Below are positions 1 to 9,136 of a stretch of 64,000 bases of DNA, piece by piece (positions within the stretch are counted from its first letter, which is position 1; each line of letters starts with the position of its first letter). Source of the DNA: Patiriisocius sp047731265 (GTDB lineage Bacteria > Bacteroidota > Bacteroidia > Flavobacteriales > Flavobacteriaceae); NCBI RefSeq assembly GCF_047731265.1, contig NZ_CP159835.1:1550001-1614000 (forward strand). The letters run 5' to 3'. Under the pieces are notes generated by a model. That model had not been told where the DNA came from. It did not search any database and worked only from the letters and a program-made list of their open reading frames with translations. The translations under genes and the position numbers were made by a program.

Positions 1-2537
1 CAATCATCGCATTGTTCGTTTTTATTGGGGTATTCTACTTCGGTTTAAAGTATACCAGAAAGCAAAGCTATATTCAGTTTAATACCATTTTGCTTTGTAT
101 ACTTTTTATATTTATAGGGTTTTCCAGTTGGTTTATGTTACCAGTTAGGGCAAATGCAGGTACGGTTATAAACGAAAATAACCCTAACAACGCACGTGAA
201 TTACTTGCCTATTATAATAGAGAACAATACCCAGAGACACATTTGTTTTACGGTCCACAGTTTAGTGAAGATTATTCAGGTCTCGATGAAAACAAGCCTT
301 TTCTAGACGATAAACCAAAGTATGAAAAGGATCTAAAAACAAAAAAATACGTCATTGTAAATGATGTAAAAAATGCAAAACAAAATTTTGACGATGCCCA
401 TAAATCGTTACTTCCTAGAATGTGGAGTATTGAACACAGCGCTAATTATATTGAATTAACAGGGCCGCTTGAGTTTACAATTAGACCAGAATATAGTAGA
501 GAAAAATTATTAATTGATGAGGTTAGTAAATTTAAGCAAGCCTATAATGAAGGACTTGTGGATAGTGAAGATTACCACAAATTTTTGAAACAATTTGGTG
601 ATTATTTGATTATCGAAAAACCATCATTTATTACCAATATGAAATTCATGTTTGAGTATCAGTTTGGATATATGTATTGGCGTTATTTTATGTGGAATTT
701 TACAGGAAAACAAGATGATGTTCAAGGTAGGTATGACAACTTGCATGGTAACTGGATTAGTGGGATCCCCTTTGTAGATCAATTTTTAACGGGTCCACAG
801 GAAAATTTACCCAGCGATGCGCTCCTTAACAAAGGAAGGAATACGTATTTTTTCCTTCCCTTATTAATAGGGATCTTAGGAGTGCTATTTCACGCAAAAT
901 ATGATAAGAAAAGTTTTTGGGTGTTGTTGGTCTTTTTCCTTTTTACAGGATTGGCCTTAAAAGTATATTTAAATGAAAGACCCTTCGAGCCGCGGGAACG
1001 TGACTATGCATTGGTAGGTTCATTTTATGTTTTTGCCATGTGGATTGGTTATGGGGTCTACGCACTCTATGATATTGTTAAAGGATATATAAAACCCAGC
1101 CTGGCACTGCCAGTTGTATTGGCAATAACAACCTTAGCCGGTCCTGTTTTGCTAGCCTCACAAAACTGGGACGACCACGATAGATCAAACCGTTATACAG
1201 CGCAGTCTATGGCAAGAATGTACTTAGACAGTATTGAGAAAAATGGAATCATCTTTACCATTGGAGATAACGACACGTTCGCGCTCTGGTACTTGCAAAA
1301 TATTGAAGGATATCGAAGAGATGTACGCGTCATTAATACAGCGCTTTTTGCGACAGACTGGTATATTGATGATATGAAAAAGAAAGCGTTTGAAAGCGAT
1401 CCAATTCCGTCTCAATTATCACACGATAAGTATAAATATGGAACGAACGACTATGTGATCTACAATCCCACAAAAAAAGATACAGTAGATATCAAAACGT
1501 GGATGAATTGGATTGCAAATGATAGTGAAGTCACTAAGTTTACGATACCTAGAAGTGGGCAAACAGTAAATACATTTCCGTCAAAAACAGTTCGAATTAC
1601 TGTGGATAAAGCTGCTGTTCTAGCAAATGGCGTTGTACAACAAAAAGACGCTGATAAAATTGTGCCGTATATTGATATGACGATAGGGGATGATATTATT
1701 TATAAAAATAGATTGTTGATGTTGGATATAATTGCTAATAATGATTGGAAACGTCCTATCTATTTTAGTGGTGGAAGTTTTGGTGATGATGATTATTTAT
1801 GGATGAAAGATTATCTTCAGATGGATGGCGTTGTTTATAAATTGGTGCCTATTAAAACAAAACAAGACAAAGACAATCCATTTGATATGGGACGCGTAGA
1901 TGCAGATTTGACCTATGATATTGTTCAAAAATGGGATTGGGGTAATAGTGGTGATCCGGACATCTACCACGATATCGAAACACGCCGCAATGGATTAACC
2001 TATCGCAGCAATTTAGCACGATTGGCTGAAGCCCTAATCAACGAAGATAAATTAGATAAAGCTGAAAACATCTTAGATTTAGCTATGGAGAAGATGCCAG
2101 TAGATAAATTTGAATTCTACTCACTTTTAGACTCTTATATTTTAGGGTATTATGAAATAAGTAAGCCTGAAAAAGGGAGAGAGATCTACGAGCAGTTGAC
2201 TATTATTTATCAAGAGAAGTTGCTCTATTTTAGCAGTATGAAAACCAAAGATCAAATAGATTTAAGAAGAGAAATCTATACAGATATGGAGCGTTACCGA
2301 AACATTGTAAACATCATTGTAGAAAAAGACAGCAAGGAAATGGCTGAAAAAGAGGCGGCTACATTTAATGGATACATTAAGTTATTCCCTTATTTATATG
2401 CTCCTGATGAAGGTATTGATCTAAAAAATGAACCTGACCGTGAATTTGACATGGGCATCCCTTTAGATTCTACGTTATTGCAATTAATTCAAGAAGTTGC
2501 ACCAGAAAGCGACGCAATAGAAGAGCCAAACCAGTAG
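1..2537 (+). CDS. DUF2723 / protein O-mannosyltransferase-like membrane protein (5' end outside window)
   Basis: The reading frame is open at the left edge and continues for about 845 codons, so the N-terminal part lies upstream. Hydrophobic segments occur near the start, around residues 25-45 and in a group around residues 275-385. They are followed by a soluble region with a GDNDTFALWYLQ segment and a helical TPR-like C-terminal part. This matches the C-terminal two thirds of flavobacterial DUF2723 proteins (about 1,100 aa), a family related to protein O-mannosyltransferases (GT117). A glycosyltransferase role at the inner membrane is a family-level inference; acceptor and donor cannot be read here. 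The deacetylase gene follows after 14 bp, so the two may be cotranscribed. Confidence 0.85.
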   Translation, partial: IIALFVFIGVFYFGLKYTRKQSYIQFNTILLCILFIFIGFSSWFMLPVRANAGTVINENNPNNARELLAYYNREQYPETHLFYGPQFSEDYSGLDENKPFLDDKPKYEKDLKTKKYVIVNDVKNAKQNFDDAHKSLLPRMWSIEHSANYIELTGPLEFTIRPEYSREKLLIDEVSKFKQAYNEGLVDSEDYHKFLKQFGDYLIIEKPSFITNMKFMFEYQFGYMYWRYFMWNFTGKQDDVQGRYDNLHGNWISGIPFVDQFLTGPQENLPSDALLNKGRNTYFFLPLLIGILGVLFHAKYDKKSFWVLLVFFLFTGLALKVYLNERPFEPRERDYALVGSFYVFAMWIGYGVYALYDIVKGYIKPSLALPVVLAITTLAGPVLLASQNWDDHDRSNRYTAQSMARMYLDSIEKNGIIFTIGDNDTFALWYLQNIEGYRRDVRVINTALFATDWYIDDMKKKAFESDPIPSQLSHDKYKYGTNDYVIYNPTKKDTVDIKTWMNWIANDSEVTKFTIPRSGQTVNTFPSKTVRITVDKAAVLANGVVQQKDADKIVPYIDMTIGDDIIYKNRLLMLDIIANNDWKRPIYFSGGSFGDDDYLWMKDYLQMDGVVYKLVPIKTKQDKDNPFDMGRVDADLTYDIVQKWDWGNSGDPDIYHDIETRRNGLTYRSNLARLAEALINEDKLDKAENILDLAMEKMPVDKFEFYSLLDSYILGYYEISKPEKGREIYEQLTIIYQEKLLYFSSMKTKDQIDLRREIYTDMERYRNIVNIIVEKDSKEMAEKEAATFNGYIKLFPYLYAPDEGIDLKNEPDREFDMGIPLDSTLLQLIQEVAPESDAIEEPNQ

Positions 2538-2551
2538 CAAATTAGAAAACA

Positions 2552-3253
2552 GTGGTCATAGTCCCAAGCATCATTCAAAAAATATATGCAAAGCGACTGT
2601 GGTCCTTTCCTGAAACCGAAAATAAAGTATACCTTACTTTTGATGATGGTCCAATACCCGAAGTTACTCCTTGGGTGCTTTCGCATTTAAAGCGATACAA
2701 GGCAAAAGCAACTTTTTTCTGTATTGGGGAGAATATAAAAAAATATCCCGAAATCTATTCTCAGATTTTAAAAGAAGGCCACGCCGTAGGCAACCATACC
2801 TATAATCACCTCAATGGTTGGAAAACTTCAACTCAAGTATATATAGAAAATATAGAGAAATGTAATGCAGTATTCAGTCCCAATAGCCATCAGGATGAGA
2901 ATTTAAAAGAGCAATCAACAATTAGCAATCAGCAATCTAAAATCAACAATATCTTCCGTCCGCCGTATGGTAAAATGACCTCTAAACAGGCTAGAATAGT
3001 TTTAGAAAAAGACTATAAAATAGTTATGTGGAGTATTTTAAGTAAAGATTACAAGACTACAATTTCTAAAGAAAAATGCCTTCTTAATGTATTAAATAAT
3101 TTAAAACCTGGAAGTATTGTTGTTTTCCACGATAGCTTAAAAGCTGCAGAAAATTTAAAATTTGTGTTGCCGAAAATTTTGGAATATATCAAAATGAATA
3201 ATTGGCAATGTGTTTCAATTCCAACAGGAATGAATGAGCACCTTATTTCGTAA
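2552..3253 (+). CDS. Polysaccharide deacetylase family protein (NodB-like)
   Basis: A 233-aa protein with the carbohydrate esterase 4 motifs in order: TFDDGP (metal-binding and catalytic Asp), HTYNH (zinc-binding His pair) and RPPYG. The family removes acetyl groups from N-acetylated glycans such as peptidoglycan or surface polysaccharide. The start must be GTG at 2552, because no in-frame ATG precedes the catalytic domain. There is no clear signal peptide. A Ser/Asn/Gln-rich stretch before RPPYG (about residues 120-134) is encoded by a degenerate 7-nt tandem repeat at 2910-2951 and is probably an in-frame expansion of a surface loop. The substrate is unknown. Confidence 0.85.
   Translation: MVIVPSIIQKIYAKRLWSFPETENKVYLTFDDGPIPEVTPWVLSHLKRYKAKATFFCIGENIKKYPEIYSQILKEGHAVGNHTYNHLNGWKTSTQVYIENIEKCNAVFSPNSHQDENLKEQSTISNQQSKINNIFRPPYGKMTSKQARIVLEKDYKIVMWSILSKDYKTTISKEKCLLNVLNNLKPGSIVVFHDSLKAAENLKFVLPKILEYIKMNNWQCVSIPTGMNEHLIS
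2910..2951 (+). repeat. Degenerate heptanucleotide tandem repeat inside the deacetylase gene
   Basis: Six consecutive 7-nt units can be read: AGCAATC, AACAATT, AGCAATC, AGCAATC, TAAAATC, AACAATA. The total of 42 nt keeps the reading frame (14 codons) and encodes a Ser/Asn/Gln-rich loop. Similar 7-nt periodicity occurs at 36589-36630, 49358-49378 and 57841-57882. Confidence 0.7.
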
Positions 3254-3278
3254 AACATTGATTTTGGGATTTAATGTA

Positions 3279-3578
3279 TCACCCCACATATTCTTTTACC
3301 AACCCAATAAGTGTATTAGCATCTTGCTCGCCACTTTGGCGCCATTTCATTTCACCACTCTTATAAATCATTAAAGTAGGAAGACCCTTTACTCTTAATG
3401 CTTCAGCGAGTTCTTCGTTTTTTTCAACATCAATTTTTATGACACGAGCTTTATCGCCTAATGCCGCAGCTACATCGCGTAAAACTGGGTGCATCATTTC
3501 GCTGGCTTCATCCTTTTCAGTATAAAAATCCAAAAGAACGGGGACGTTGGTTTCAATTAATTCTCCAAACTTTGACAT
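3279..3578 (-). CDS. Thioredoxin-fold protein lacking the CxxC active site
   Basis: A 99-aa protein with clear thioredoxin architecture: VLLDFYTE strand, a helix containing MMHPVLRDVA, IDVEKNEELAEAL, and the cis-proline loop VKGLPTLMIY followed by GEMKWRQSGE. At the position of the WCGPC motif it reads YTEKDEASEMM, and the whole protein has no cysteine. It therefore cannot act as a dithiol reductase; a binding or chaperone-like role is inference. No signal peptide, so cytoplasmic. It appears to have its own promoter (TATATTTG on the minus strand at 3611-3618) and lies convergent to the deacetylase gene with only 25 bp between stops. Confidence 0.85.
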   Translation of the reverse strand: MSKFGELIETNVPVLLDFYTEKDEASEMMHPVLRDVAAALGDKARVIKIDVEKNEELAEALRVKGLPTLMIYKSGEMKWRQSGEQDANTLIGLVKEYVG

Positions 3579-3610
3579 AACACGTCTATTTAATTTGTGA
3601 TATTCTAATA

Positions 3611-3618
3611 CAAATATA
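3611..3618 (-). promoter_or_regulatory. Putative -7 element for the thioredoxin-like gene
   Basis: The minus strand reads TATATTTG, a perfect match to the Bacteroidota -7 consensus TAnnTTTG, 33 bp before the start codon. No good TTG -33 element is visible at the usual distance. Confidence 0.45.
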
Positions 3619-3642
3619 ACACTTTGAATGTAATATAGTGCA

Positions 3643-4869
3643 TTAGCTAGAAACCACCTTTTTCTTTAGGGTTATAACAGTGATTTCTGGCCAGATTCCA
3701 ATTCTTCCTGGGTAGCCTAAAAAGCCAAAACCACGATTTACATTTATATACCTTCCAAATTCTTCATAGACTCCAGCCCAATTTTCATAACGGTATTTTA
3801 CAGGACTCCATTTAAACCATCCAGGGATTTCGATGCCAAACTGCATTCCGTGCGTATGGCCACTCAAGGTTAATTGAATATTCTTAGGATCTTCCTTCAC
3901 TTGGCTTTGCCAATGCGAAGGATCGTGGCTCATTAATATTTTAAAGTCTTCTTTTGTAAGGTTTTCGCATGCCTTCTCTAAATCACCAGCTTTTTTAAAA
4001 CCACCTGCACCCCAGTTTTCTACGCCAATTAATTTTATGGTTTGGCCATCTCTTTCAAATGTTCGATTTTCATTAAGGAGGAGTTGCCACCCCATTTGCT
4101 TTTGAGTGTTTTTCAATGTGTCTAGGTTGGCTTCTTTTTCGGCATTAGAATTCCAAGAAACATAATCTCCATAATCGTGATTTCCTAAGACTGAAAACAC
4201 CCCGTCTTTCGCCCTAAAACTTCCAAAGACCTCTTTCCAATCGTTCATTTCTGAAGCCAGATTATTTACTAAATCACCTGTAAAAAGGATGAGGTCACTT
4301 TCTTGGTTGTTCACAAGATCTACCGCGTATTTTACTTTTTCGGCATTGTCAAAACTTCCGCTGTGTACATCGCTTATTTGTGTGAGTGTGTAGCCATCAA
4401 AAGCCTCGGGTAAATCTTCAAATTCGAGTATGTGTTTTAATACTTTGTAGTTGTATTTTCCTTTAATCATTCCGTAAAGCAAACCAGCAAATGGGACCGC
4501 AGCAACGCTCAAAGCGATTGTACTCACAAATTTTCTTCGTGAGGGCAGGTAAAAACCTTCGTCTCCGCCACCAATAGCTGAAAAAAGTCCAACAAATAAG
4601 CGCACGATATCCTCGCCAAACATAACAATTACAAGTATAAAAAGCTTGGGGACAAAAAGCATCAAAAAGGCCCCAAAATAATACATAGCAGTTGGAGAGG
4701 TCCTTGCTGTGCCGGTGTATAGTGTATAGATGACCAATCCCAAAATAAGGAGAGAGCTTAAGAAATAGAAACTATAAATTATCGGGTTTTTAGTGACAGT
4801 TCTAACTGCTTGAAAAGCATAGACGTCTACTAAAAGATAAATAACAATAGGAATGAGCCAACGCAACAT
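3643..4869 (-). CDS. Membrane-anchored metallophosphoesterase
   Basis: A 408-aa protein. The first 130 residues hold about four hydrophobic segments, followed by a calcineurin-like phosphoesterase domain with the motifs ISDVHSG (DxH), FTGDLVNN (GDxxxN), LGNHDYGDY (GNHD), LMSHDP and LSGHTHGMQFG (GHxH). These bind a di-metal centre. The architecture resembles the YaeI/YkuE-type membrane phosphodiesterases, some of which act on lipid-linked substrates; the substrate here is unknown. It is divergent from the GH92 gene. A weak promoter-like TATCTTTA lies on the minus strand at 4890-4897. Confidence 0.9.
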   Translation of the reverse strand: MLRWLIPIVIYLLVDVYAFQAVRTVTKNPIIYSFYFLSSLLILGLVIYTLYTGTARTSPTAMYYFGAFLMLFVPKLFILVIVMFGEDIVRLFVGLFSAIGGGDEGFYLPSRRKFVSTIALSVAAVPFAGLLYGMIKGKYNYKVLKHILEFEDLPEAFDGYTLTQISDVHSGSFDNAEKVKYAVDLVNNQESDLILFTGDLVNNLASEMNDWKEVFGSFRAKDGVFSVLGNHDYGDYVSWNSNAEKEANLDTLKNTQKQMGWQLLLNENRTFERDGQTIKLIGVENWGAGGFKKAGDLEKACENLTKEDFKILMSHDPSHWQSQVKEDPKNIQLTLSGHTHGMQFGIEIPGWFKWSPVKYRYENWAGVYEEFGRYINVNRGFGFLGYPGRIGIWPEITVITLKKKVVSS

Positions 4870-4973
4870 AGATAGGATTTTTTATGGCTTAAAGATAATT
4901 CAATTCTAAAAGGTCGCCTTAGAAATTTAAAACCGAATTTTGATTTTGAATAAGTAATAATATTTTTCACCTA

Positions 4974-5005
4974 CCCTCGAGGGCTTGTCCCGTTGTAGGA
5001 CGGGA
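4974..5005. repeat. Two adjacent palindromes between divergent genes
   Basis: The region 4870-5114 separates the divergent metallophosphoesterase and GH92 genes. It holds the perfect palindrome CCCTCGAGGG (4974-4983) and, 4 bp later, the inverted repeat TCCCGT-TGTAGG-ACGGGA (4988-5005). They are more GC-rich than their surroundings. They could be an operator or a remnant of a small interspersed element; neither can be decided from the sequence. Confidence 0.4.
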
Positions 5006-5062
5006 GGAGTTTGTTCGGAGTGTTTCCCATTGAATTTAGGCTAAATAAAGAGTATCTAAACT

Positions 5063-5090
5063 TTGGATTTGAAACCTTTTAGTATCTTTA
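5063..5090 (+). promoter_or_regulatory. Putative promoter of the glycan-degradation genes
   Basis: TTG (5063-5065), 17 bp spacer, TATCTTTA (5083-5090). This fits the Bacteroidota TTG/TAnnTTTG pattern except for the last base. It lies 25 bp before the GH92 start codon. Confidence 0.45.
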
Positions 5091-5114
5091 AAAATCTGTT
5101 ATTCAATCTAACCA

Positions 5115-8042
5115 ATGCGAAACCTTTTTTTATTTGCAATAGCATCCATTTTGCTGCAATGCGACACACCTAATACAAAAGGTGCTGCGTTAAATAACAA
5201 TACACCTTTAACGTCCTATGTAAACACATTTATAGGTACAGGAGGTCATGGGCATACCTATCCTGGTGCAACCTTGCCCTTTGGGATGGTACAATTAAGT
5301 CCTGATACGCGTTTAGATGGCTGGGATGGTTGTAGTGGCTATCATTATAGCGATACTGTTATATATGGTTTTTCTCATACCCATCTAAGTGGAACTGGCG
5401 TTAGCGACTACGGCGATATCCTGCTAATGCCCACCAATAAAATTATATTTAATAATGGAGCAGATGGAACCGAAGGTTATAGTTCTAAATTTTCTCATAC
5501 TACTGAAAAAGCTTCCCCAGGATATTATAAAGTTCATTTAGACGACACTAATATTGATGTGGAATTAACAGTTACTGAAAGAGCTGGAATGCAGAAATAC
5601 CAATTTCCTTCAGCTGAAAATCAAATTGCGATTATTGATTTACTGCATCGAGACAAAGTGTTGGATGCCAGCATAGAAATTATCTCAAACACCGAAATTC
5701 AAGGATATCGATTTAGTGAAGCGTGGGCTTCAGACCAACGGGTGTACTTCCATATTAAAACTTCTCATCCTTTTAACGATAGGTTACAGTCTCCTCCAGT
5801 TCAAGGAATGGCTGGTGGAAGAAAAGTGGCTTTGCAATTTATCAATCCTAACAACGAACCTGTTTATATTTCAGTAGGGATCTCTGCGGTAGATGAGGTC
5901 GGAGCAAAAAATAATCGCGAAATTGAGATTGGGGATAAGTCTTTTAATGCTTTGAGAAACCAAGCCACGTTGGCTTGGGAGCATCAATTAGGAAAAATTT
6001 TGGTAGAAGATTCTAATAAAGAAACTCTATACAATTTCTATACGTCATTATACCATACCATGATTGCTCCAAATCTATATCAAGATGTGGATGGGCGGTA
6101 TCGAGGGATGGATTTAAAAATACATGAAGCGAAAGATTTTGACTACTACACGGTTTTTTCTCTTTGGGATACCTATCGTGCGGCACATCCTTTGTACACC
6201 ATTATAGAGCAAGACCGCACCAATGATTTTATTAAAACTATGCTTGCAAAATATGAGGAAGGCGGTATCATTCCTATCTGGGATCTAAGTGGAAATTATA
6301 CCGGTTGTATGATTGGATATCACGGAGTTTCTGTAATTGCAGACGCTTATTTAAAAGGGATCAGAGGCTATGATACTGAAAAAGCATTTCAAGCTATTAA
6401 GCATAGCGCAATGCAAGATAAACTAGGGTTGAAAGCATATAAGGAAACTGGTTTTATTCCGGTTGAAGAAGAAAGCGAAAGTGTTTCCAAAACATTAGAA
6501 TATGCTTACGATGACTGGACGATAGCACAAATGGCAAAAGCAATGAATAAAACTGAAGACCATACATTATTTTCAGAGAGAGCTCAGTTTTACAAGAATC
6601 TTTTTAATCCTAAAACGGGCTTTATGCAGGGTAGATTTAACAACACTTGGTTCGGCCCTTTTGATCCGTACGAGGTGAACTTTAATTATACCGAGGCAAA
6701 TGCTTGGCAATACAGTGTGTATGTTCCGCAGGATATTTCTGGCTTAATGAGGCTTATGGGAGGTAAAGAAAAATTGAAAAAACATTTAGACAATCTCTTT
6801 GCAGCGAAGCAAGAAACATCAGGTCGTAATCAAGCAGATATTACCGGTTTAATTGGTCAATATGCCCACGGTAATGAACCCAGCCATCATATGGCATATT
6901 TATATAACTTCATAAATGAACCCGCTAAAACACAAAAACTCATACGTCAAATACTAACTACGTTATATCAAAATAAACCAGACGGAATAAGTGGTAATGA
7001 GGACTGCGGGCAGATGAGCGCTTGGTATGTCTTTAGTTCTTTAGGGTTTTACCCTGTAACTCCAGGAAGCAATAATTATATCATTGGATCACCTTTGTTT
7101 GAAAAAGCCACGATTAATTTAGAAAGCGGTAAAAGTTTTACTGTGGAAGCAAAAAACGTTTCTGAAAAGAATTTTTATATCAAATCGGTTTCGTTAAACG
7201 GAAATAAATTAAATCGCACGTTTATTAAACACGACGAAATAATGAATGGCGGAACATTGCTTTTTGAAATGACTCATCAGCCTAGTAAATGGGGTACAAA
7301 AGATTCAGAAATTCCTGTGACCGAAATAACTGAAAATATGATATTGCTACCCCCATTTATTTCAAAAGGGGACATTGCATTCAAGGAAACGACTGAAATC
7401 AACGTAATGACTTCAGAAAAAGAGGCGGCAATTTTTGTGAGTTTAAACGATTCAGAATTTAAAAAATATGAAAGACCTTTTAAAATCTCCGAAGCAACAA
7501 CGCTGAAAACCTATTCTCAACGCGGGGATCAAAAAAGTAAAGTGTTGACCACCCAATTTTATAAAACTGATAAAAACCTCAGTCTAACCCTAGAAACCAA
7601 ATATGATAATGCCTACAGCGCTAGTGGTAAAAATGCACTAATAGACGGTATTCGTGGGAGTAAAGATTTTAGGACTGGTGCTTGGCAGGGCTATTGGGGC
7701 AAAGATGTAATTGCTACCATAGATAGGAGTAAACCAAGTCTTGTGAGAACTATCTCAGTTAATTTTCTAGAGGATCAAGGCAGTTGGATTTTTTTTCCTA
7801 AAAACGTAAAAGTCTATGTTGCGGGAGCAGATAAAAAATTTAGACTATCAAGAACACGAGAGATCGATGCAGGAATTAATAATGACGAACCAGGTCTAAA
7901 AACAATGTCTTTTGTAATCAATAAACGGAATATTCAATATATAAAAATAGTAGCTGAAACTTATGGAAAATTACCTCCTTGGCATTTAGGAGCACCTGAT
8001 GGTGATGCGTGGATTTTTGTAGATGAAATTTCTATTGAATAA
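5115..8042 (+). CDS. GH92 family alpha-mannosidase lipoprotein
   Basis: A 975-aa protein beginning with a lipoprotein signal (LLQC, Cys16), so probably anchored in the outer membrane or exposed in the periplasm. The GH92 hallmarks are present: FIGTGGHGHTYPGATLPFGM near the N-terminus, YTEANAWQYSVYVPQD, GNEPSHHMAYLYN and GNEDCGQMSAWYVFSSLGFYPV, which carries the catalytic-base region. GH92 enzymes are calcium-dependent exo-mannosidases that trim alpha-linked mannose from high-mannose N-glycans. About 250 residues follow the GH92 core and resemble a chitobiase C-terminal-like segment and a carbohydrate-binding (F5/8 type C-like) domain. The glycosylasparaginase gene follows 69 bp later. Confidence 0.93.
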   Translation: MRNLFLFAIASILLQCDTPNTKGAALNNNTPLTSYVNTFIGTGGHGHTYPGATLPFGMVQLSPDTRLDGWDGCSGYHYSDTVIYGFSHTHLSGTGVSDYGDILLMPTNKIIFNNGADGTEGYSSKFSHTTEKASPGYYKVHLDDTNIDVELTVTERAGMQKYQFPSAENQIAIIDLLHRDKVLDASIEIISNTEIQGYRFSEAWASDQRVYFHIKTSHPFNDRLQSPPVQGMAGGRKVALQFINPNNEPVYISVGISAVDEVGAKNNREIEIGDKSFNALRNQATLAWEHQLGKILVEDSNKETLYNFYTSLYHTMIAPNLYQDVDGRYRGMDLKIHEAKDFDYYTVFSLWDTYRAAHPLYTIIEQDRTNDFIKTMLAKYEEGGIIPIWDLSGNYTGCMIGYHGVSVIADAYLKGIRGYDTEKAFQAIKHSAMQDKLGLKAYKETGFIPVEEESESVSKTLEYAYDDWTIAQMAKAMNKTEDHTLFSERAQFYKNLFNPKTGFMQGRFNNTWFGPFDPYEVNFNYTEANAWQYSVYVPQDISGLMRLMGGKEKLKKHLDNLFAAKQETSGRNQADITGLIGQYAHGNEPSHHMAYLYNFINEPAKTQKLIRQILTTLYQNKPDGISGNEDCGQMSAWYVFSSLGFYPVTPGSNNYIIGSPLFEKATINLESGKSFTVEAKNVSEKNFYIKSVSLNGNKLNRTFIKHDEIMNGGTLLFEMTHQPSKWGTKDSEIPVTEITENMILLPPFISKGDIAFKETTEINVMTSEKEAAIFVSLNDSEFKKYERPFKISEATTLKTYSQRGDQKSKVLTTQFYKTDKNLSLTLETKYDNAYSASGKNALIDGIRGSKDFRTGAWQGYWGKDVIATIDRSKPSLVRTISVNFLEDQGSWIFFPKNVKVYVAGADKKFRLSRTREIDAGINNDEPGLKTMSFVINKRNIQYIKIVAETYGKLPPWHLGAPDGDAWIFVDEISIE

Positions 8043-8047
8043 TGAAT

Positions 8048-8086
8048 CCCCCTATCTCCGAAGGGGTTTATTAAAATAAACCTTCG
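8048..8086 (+). other. Overlapping alternative hairpins between GH92 and glycosylasparaginase genes
   Basis: CCCCC (8048-8052) can pair with GGGG (8063-8066). The same G run lies inside a second hairpin, CGAAGG-(GG)-TTTATT-AA-AATAAACCTTCG (8059-8086), so the two structures are mutually exclusive. There is no long U tract, so this does not look like a simple terminator. It could tune expression or mRNA stability within the operon. Confidence 0.35.
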
Positions 8087-8111
8087 CTTTTAGAGCGTAA
8101 ATTATAAACGA

Positions 8112-9116
8112 ATGAAAAGAAGAATATTTATACAACGTGCAGCACTTGGTAGTGTTGGAGTTTCAGTTGGAGCAGCAATACTTGCTTGTGCGGAAACTAA
8201 GAAAGAGAATACAGCAGCTATTGTAGCTAAAGGAAATGGAAAAATTGCTTTACCTGTCGTCATAGCAACCTGGGATGTGAAAAGAGCTACTGAGAAAGCC
8301 TGGAAGTCGTTACAAGAAGGAAAATCTGCATTGGACGCTATTATTGATGGTTGCGGGGTAGAAGAAGCAAATGCTGAAGGACAATCTGTGGGAATAGGTG
8401 GATTGCCAGATCGGGAGGGTCGTGTTACGTTAGACGCTTGCGTGATGAACGAAAACGGTGACTATGGAGCAGTGGTTTGCATGGAGCATATTAAACATCC
8501 TATAGCAGTTGCAAAAAAGGTAATGGAAGAAACGCCACACGTGCTTTTAGCAGCCGTTGGAGCTGAAGAGTTTGCTGTTTCAAAAGGATTTAAGCGTGAA
8601 AATTTATTAACAGATGCGTCTAGAAAAGCTTGGGAGGAGTGGAAAAAAACTTCAAAATATAAACCCATCATCAATATAGAAAATCACGATACTATAGGAA
8701 TGCTTGCCGTGGATAAAAATGGGAATATATCTGGTGGCTGCACAACGAGCGGTCTTGCTTATAAAATGTCAGGCCGGGTTGGAGATTCAGCTATTATTGG
8801 CGCAGGATTGTTTGTTGATAATGAAATAGGAGCTGCCACCGCTACTGGTTTAGGCGAAGAAGTATTAAAAACAGTGGGTAGTTTTTTAATTGTTGAACTA
8901 ATGCGTCAAGGAAAAACACCTCAAGAAGCCTGCGAAGAAGCCGTAAAAAGAGTCATTAACAAATCACCGAATTTTGAAGATTTTCAAGTGGGTTATATTG
9001 CGGTAAATAAAAAAGGTGAAACAGGTGCTTACTCCATTCACGAAGGTTTTATGACGACCACTTACCAAGGGGGTCGAAATGAAGCGGTCCATCCAGATTT
9101 CTACAATAAAAAATAA
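8112..9116 (+). CDS. N4-(beta-N-acetylglucosaminyl)-L-asparaginase (glycosylasparaginase), exported
   Basis: A 334-aa Ntn-hydrolase. The N-terminus has twin arginines (KRRIFIQRA), a hydrophobic stretch and AILAC (Cys26), suggesting export, perhaps by Tat, as a lipoprotein. The autoprocessing site HDTIGM has the catalytic nucleophile Thr194 directly after Asp193, followed by the substrate-binding SGGCTTSG region. The enzyme cleaves the GlcNAc-Asn bond of N-linked glycans, releasing aspartate and the amino-sugar. Its place between a mannosidase and a sugar transporter supports a role in N-glycan or glycopeptide catabolism. The length is normal for the family. Confidence 0.93.
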   Translation: MKRRIFIQRAALGSVGVSVGAAILACAETKKENTAAIVAKGNGKIALPVVIATWDVKRATEKAWKSLQEGKSALDAIIDGCGVEEANAEGQSVGIGGLPDREGRVTLDACVMNENGDYGAVVCMEHIKHPIAVAKKVMEETPHVLLAAVGAEEFAVSKGFKRENLLTDASRKAWEEWKKTSKYKPIINIENHDTIGMLAVDKNGNISGGCTTSGLAYKMSGRVGDSAIIGAGLFVDNEIGAATATGLGEEVLKTVGSFLIVELMRQGKTPQEACEEAVKRVINKSPNFEDFQVGYIAVNKKGETGAYSIHEGFMTTTYQGGRNEAVHPDFYNKK

Positions 9117-9136
9117 AAGCAATACAATACAGTACT

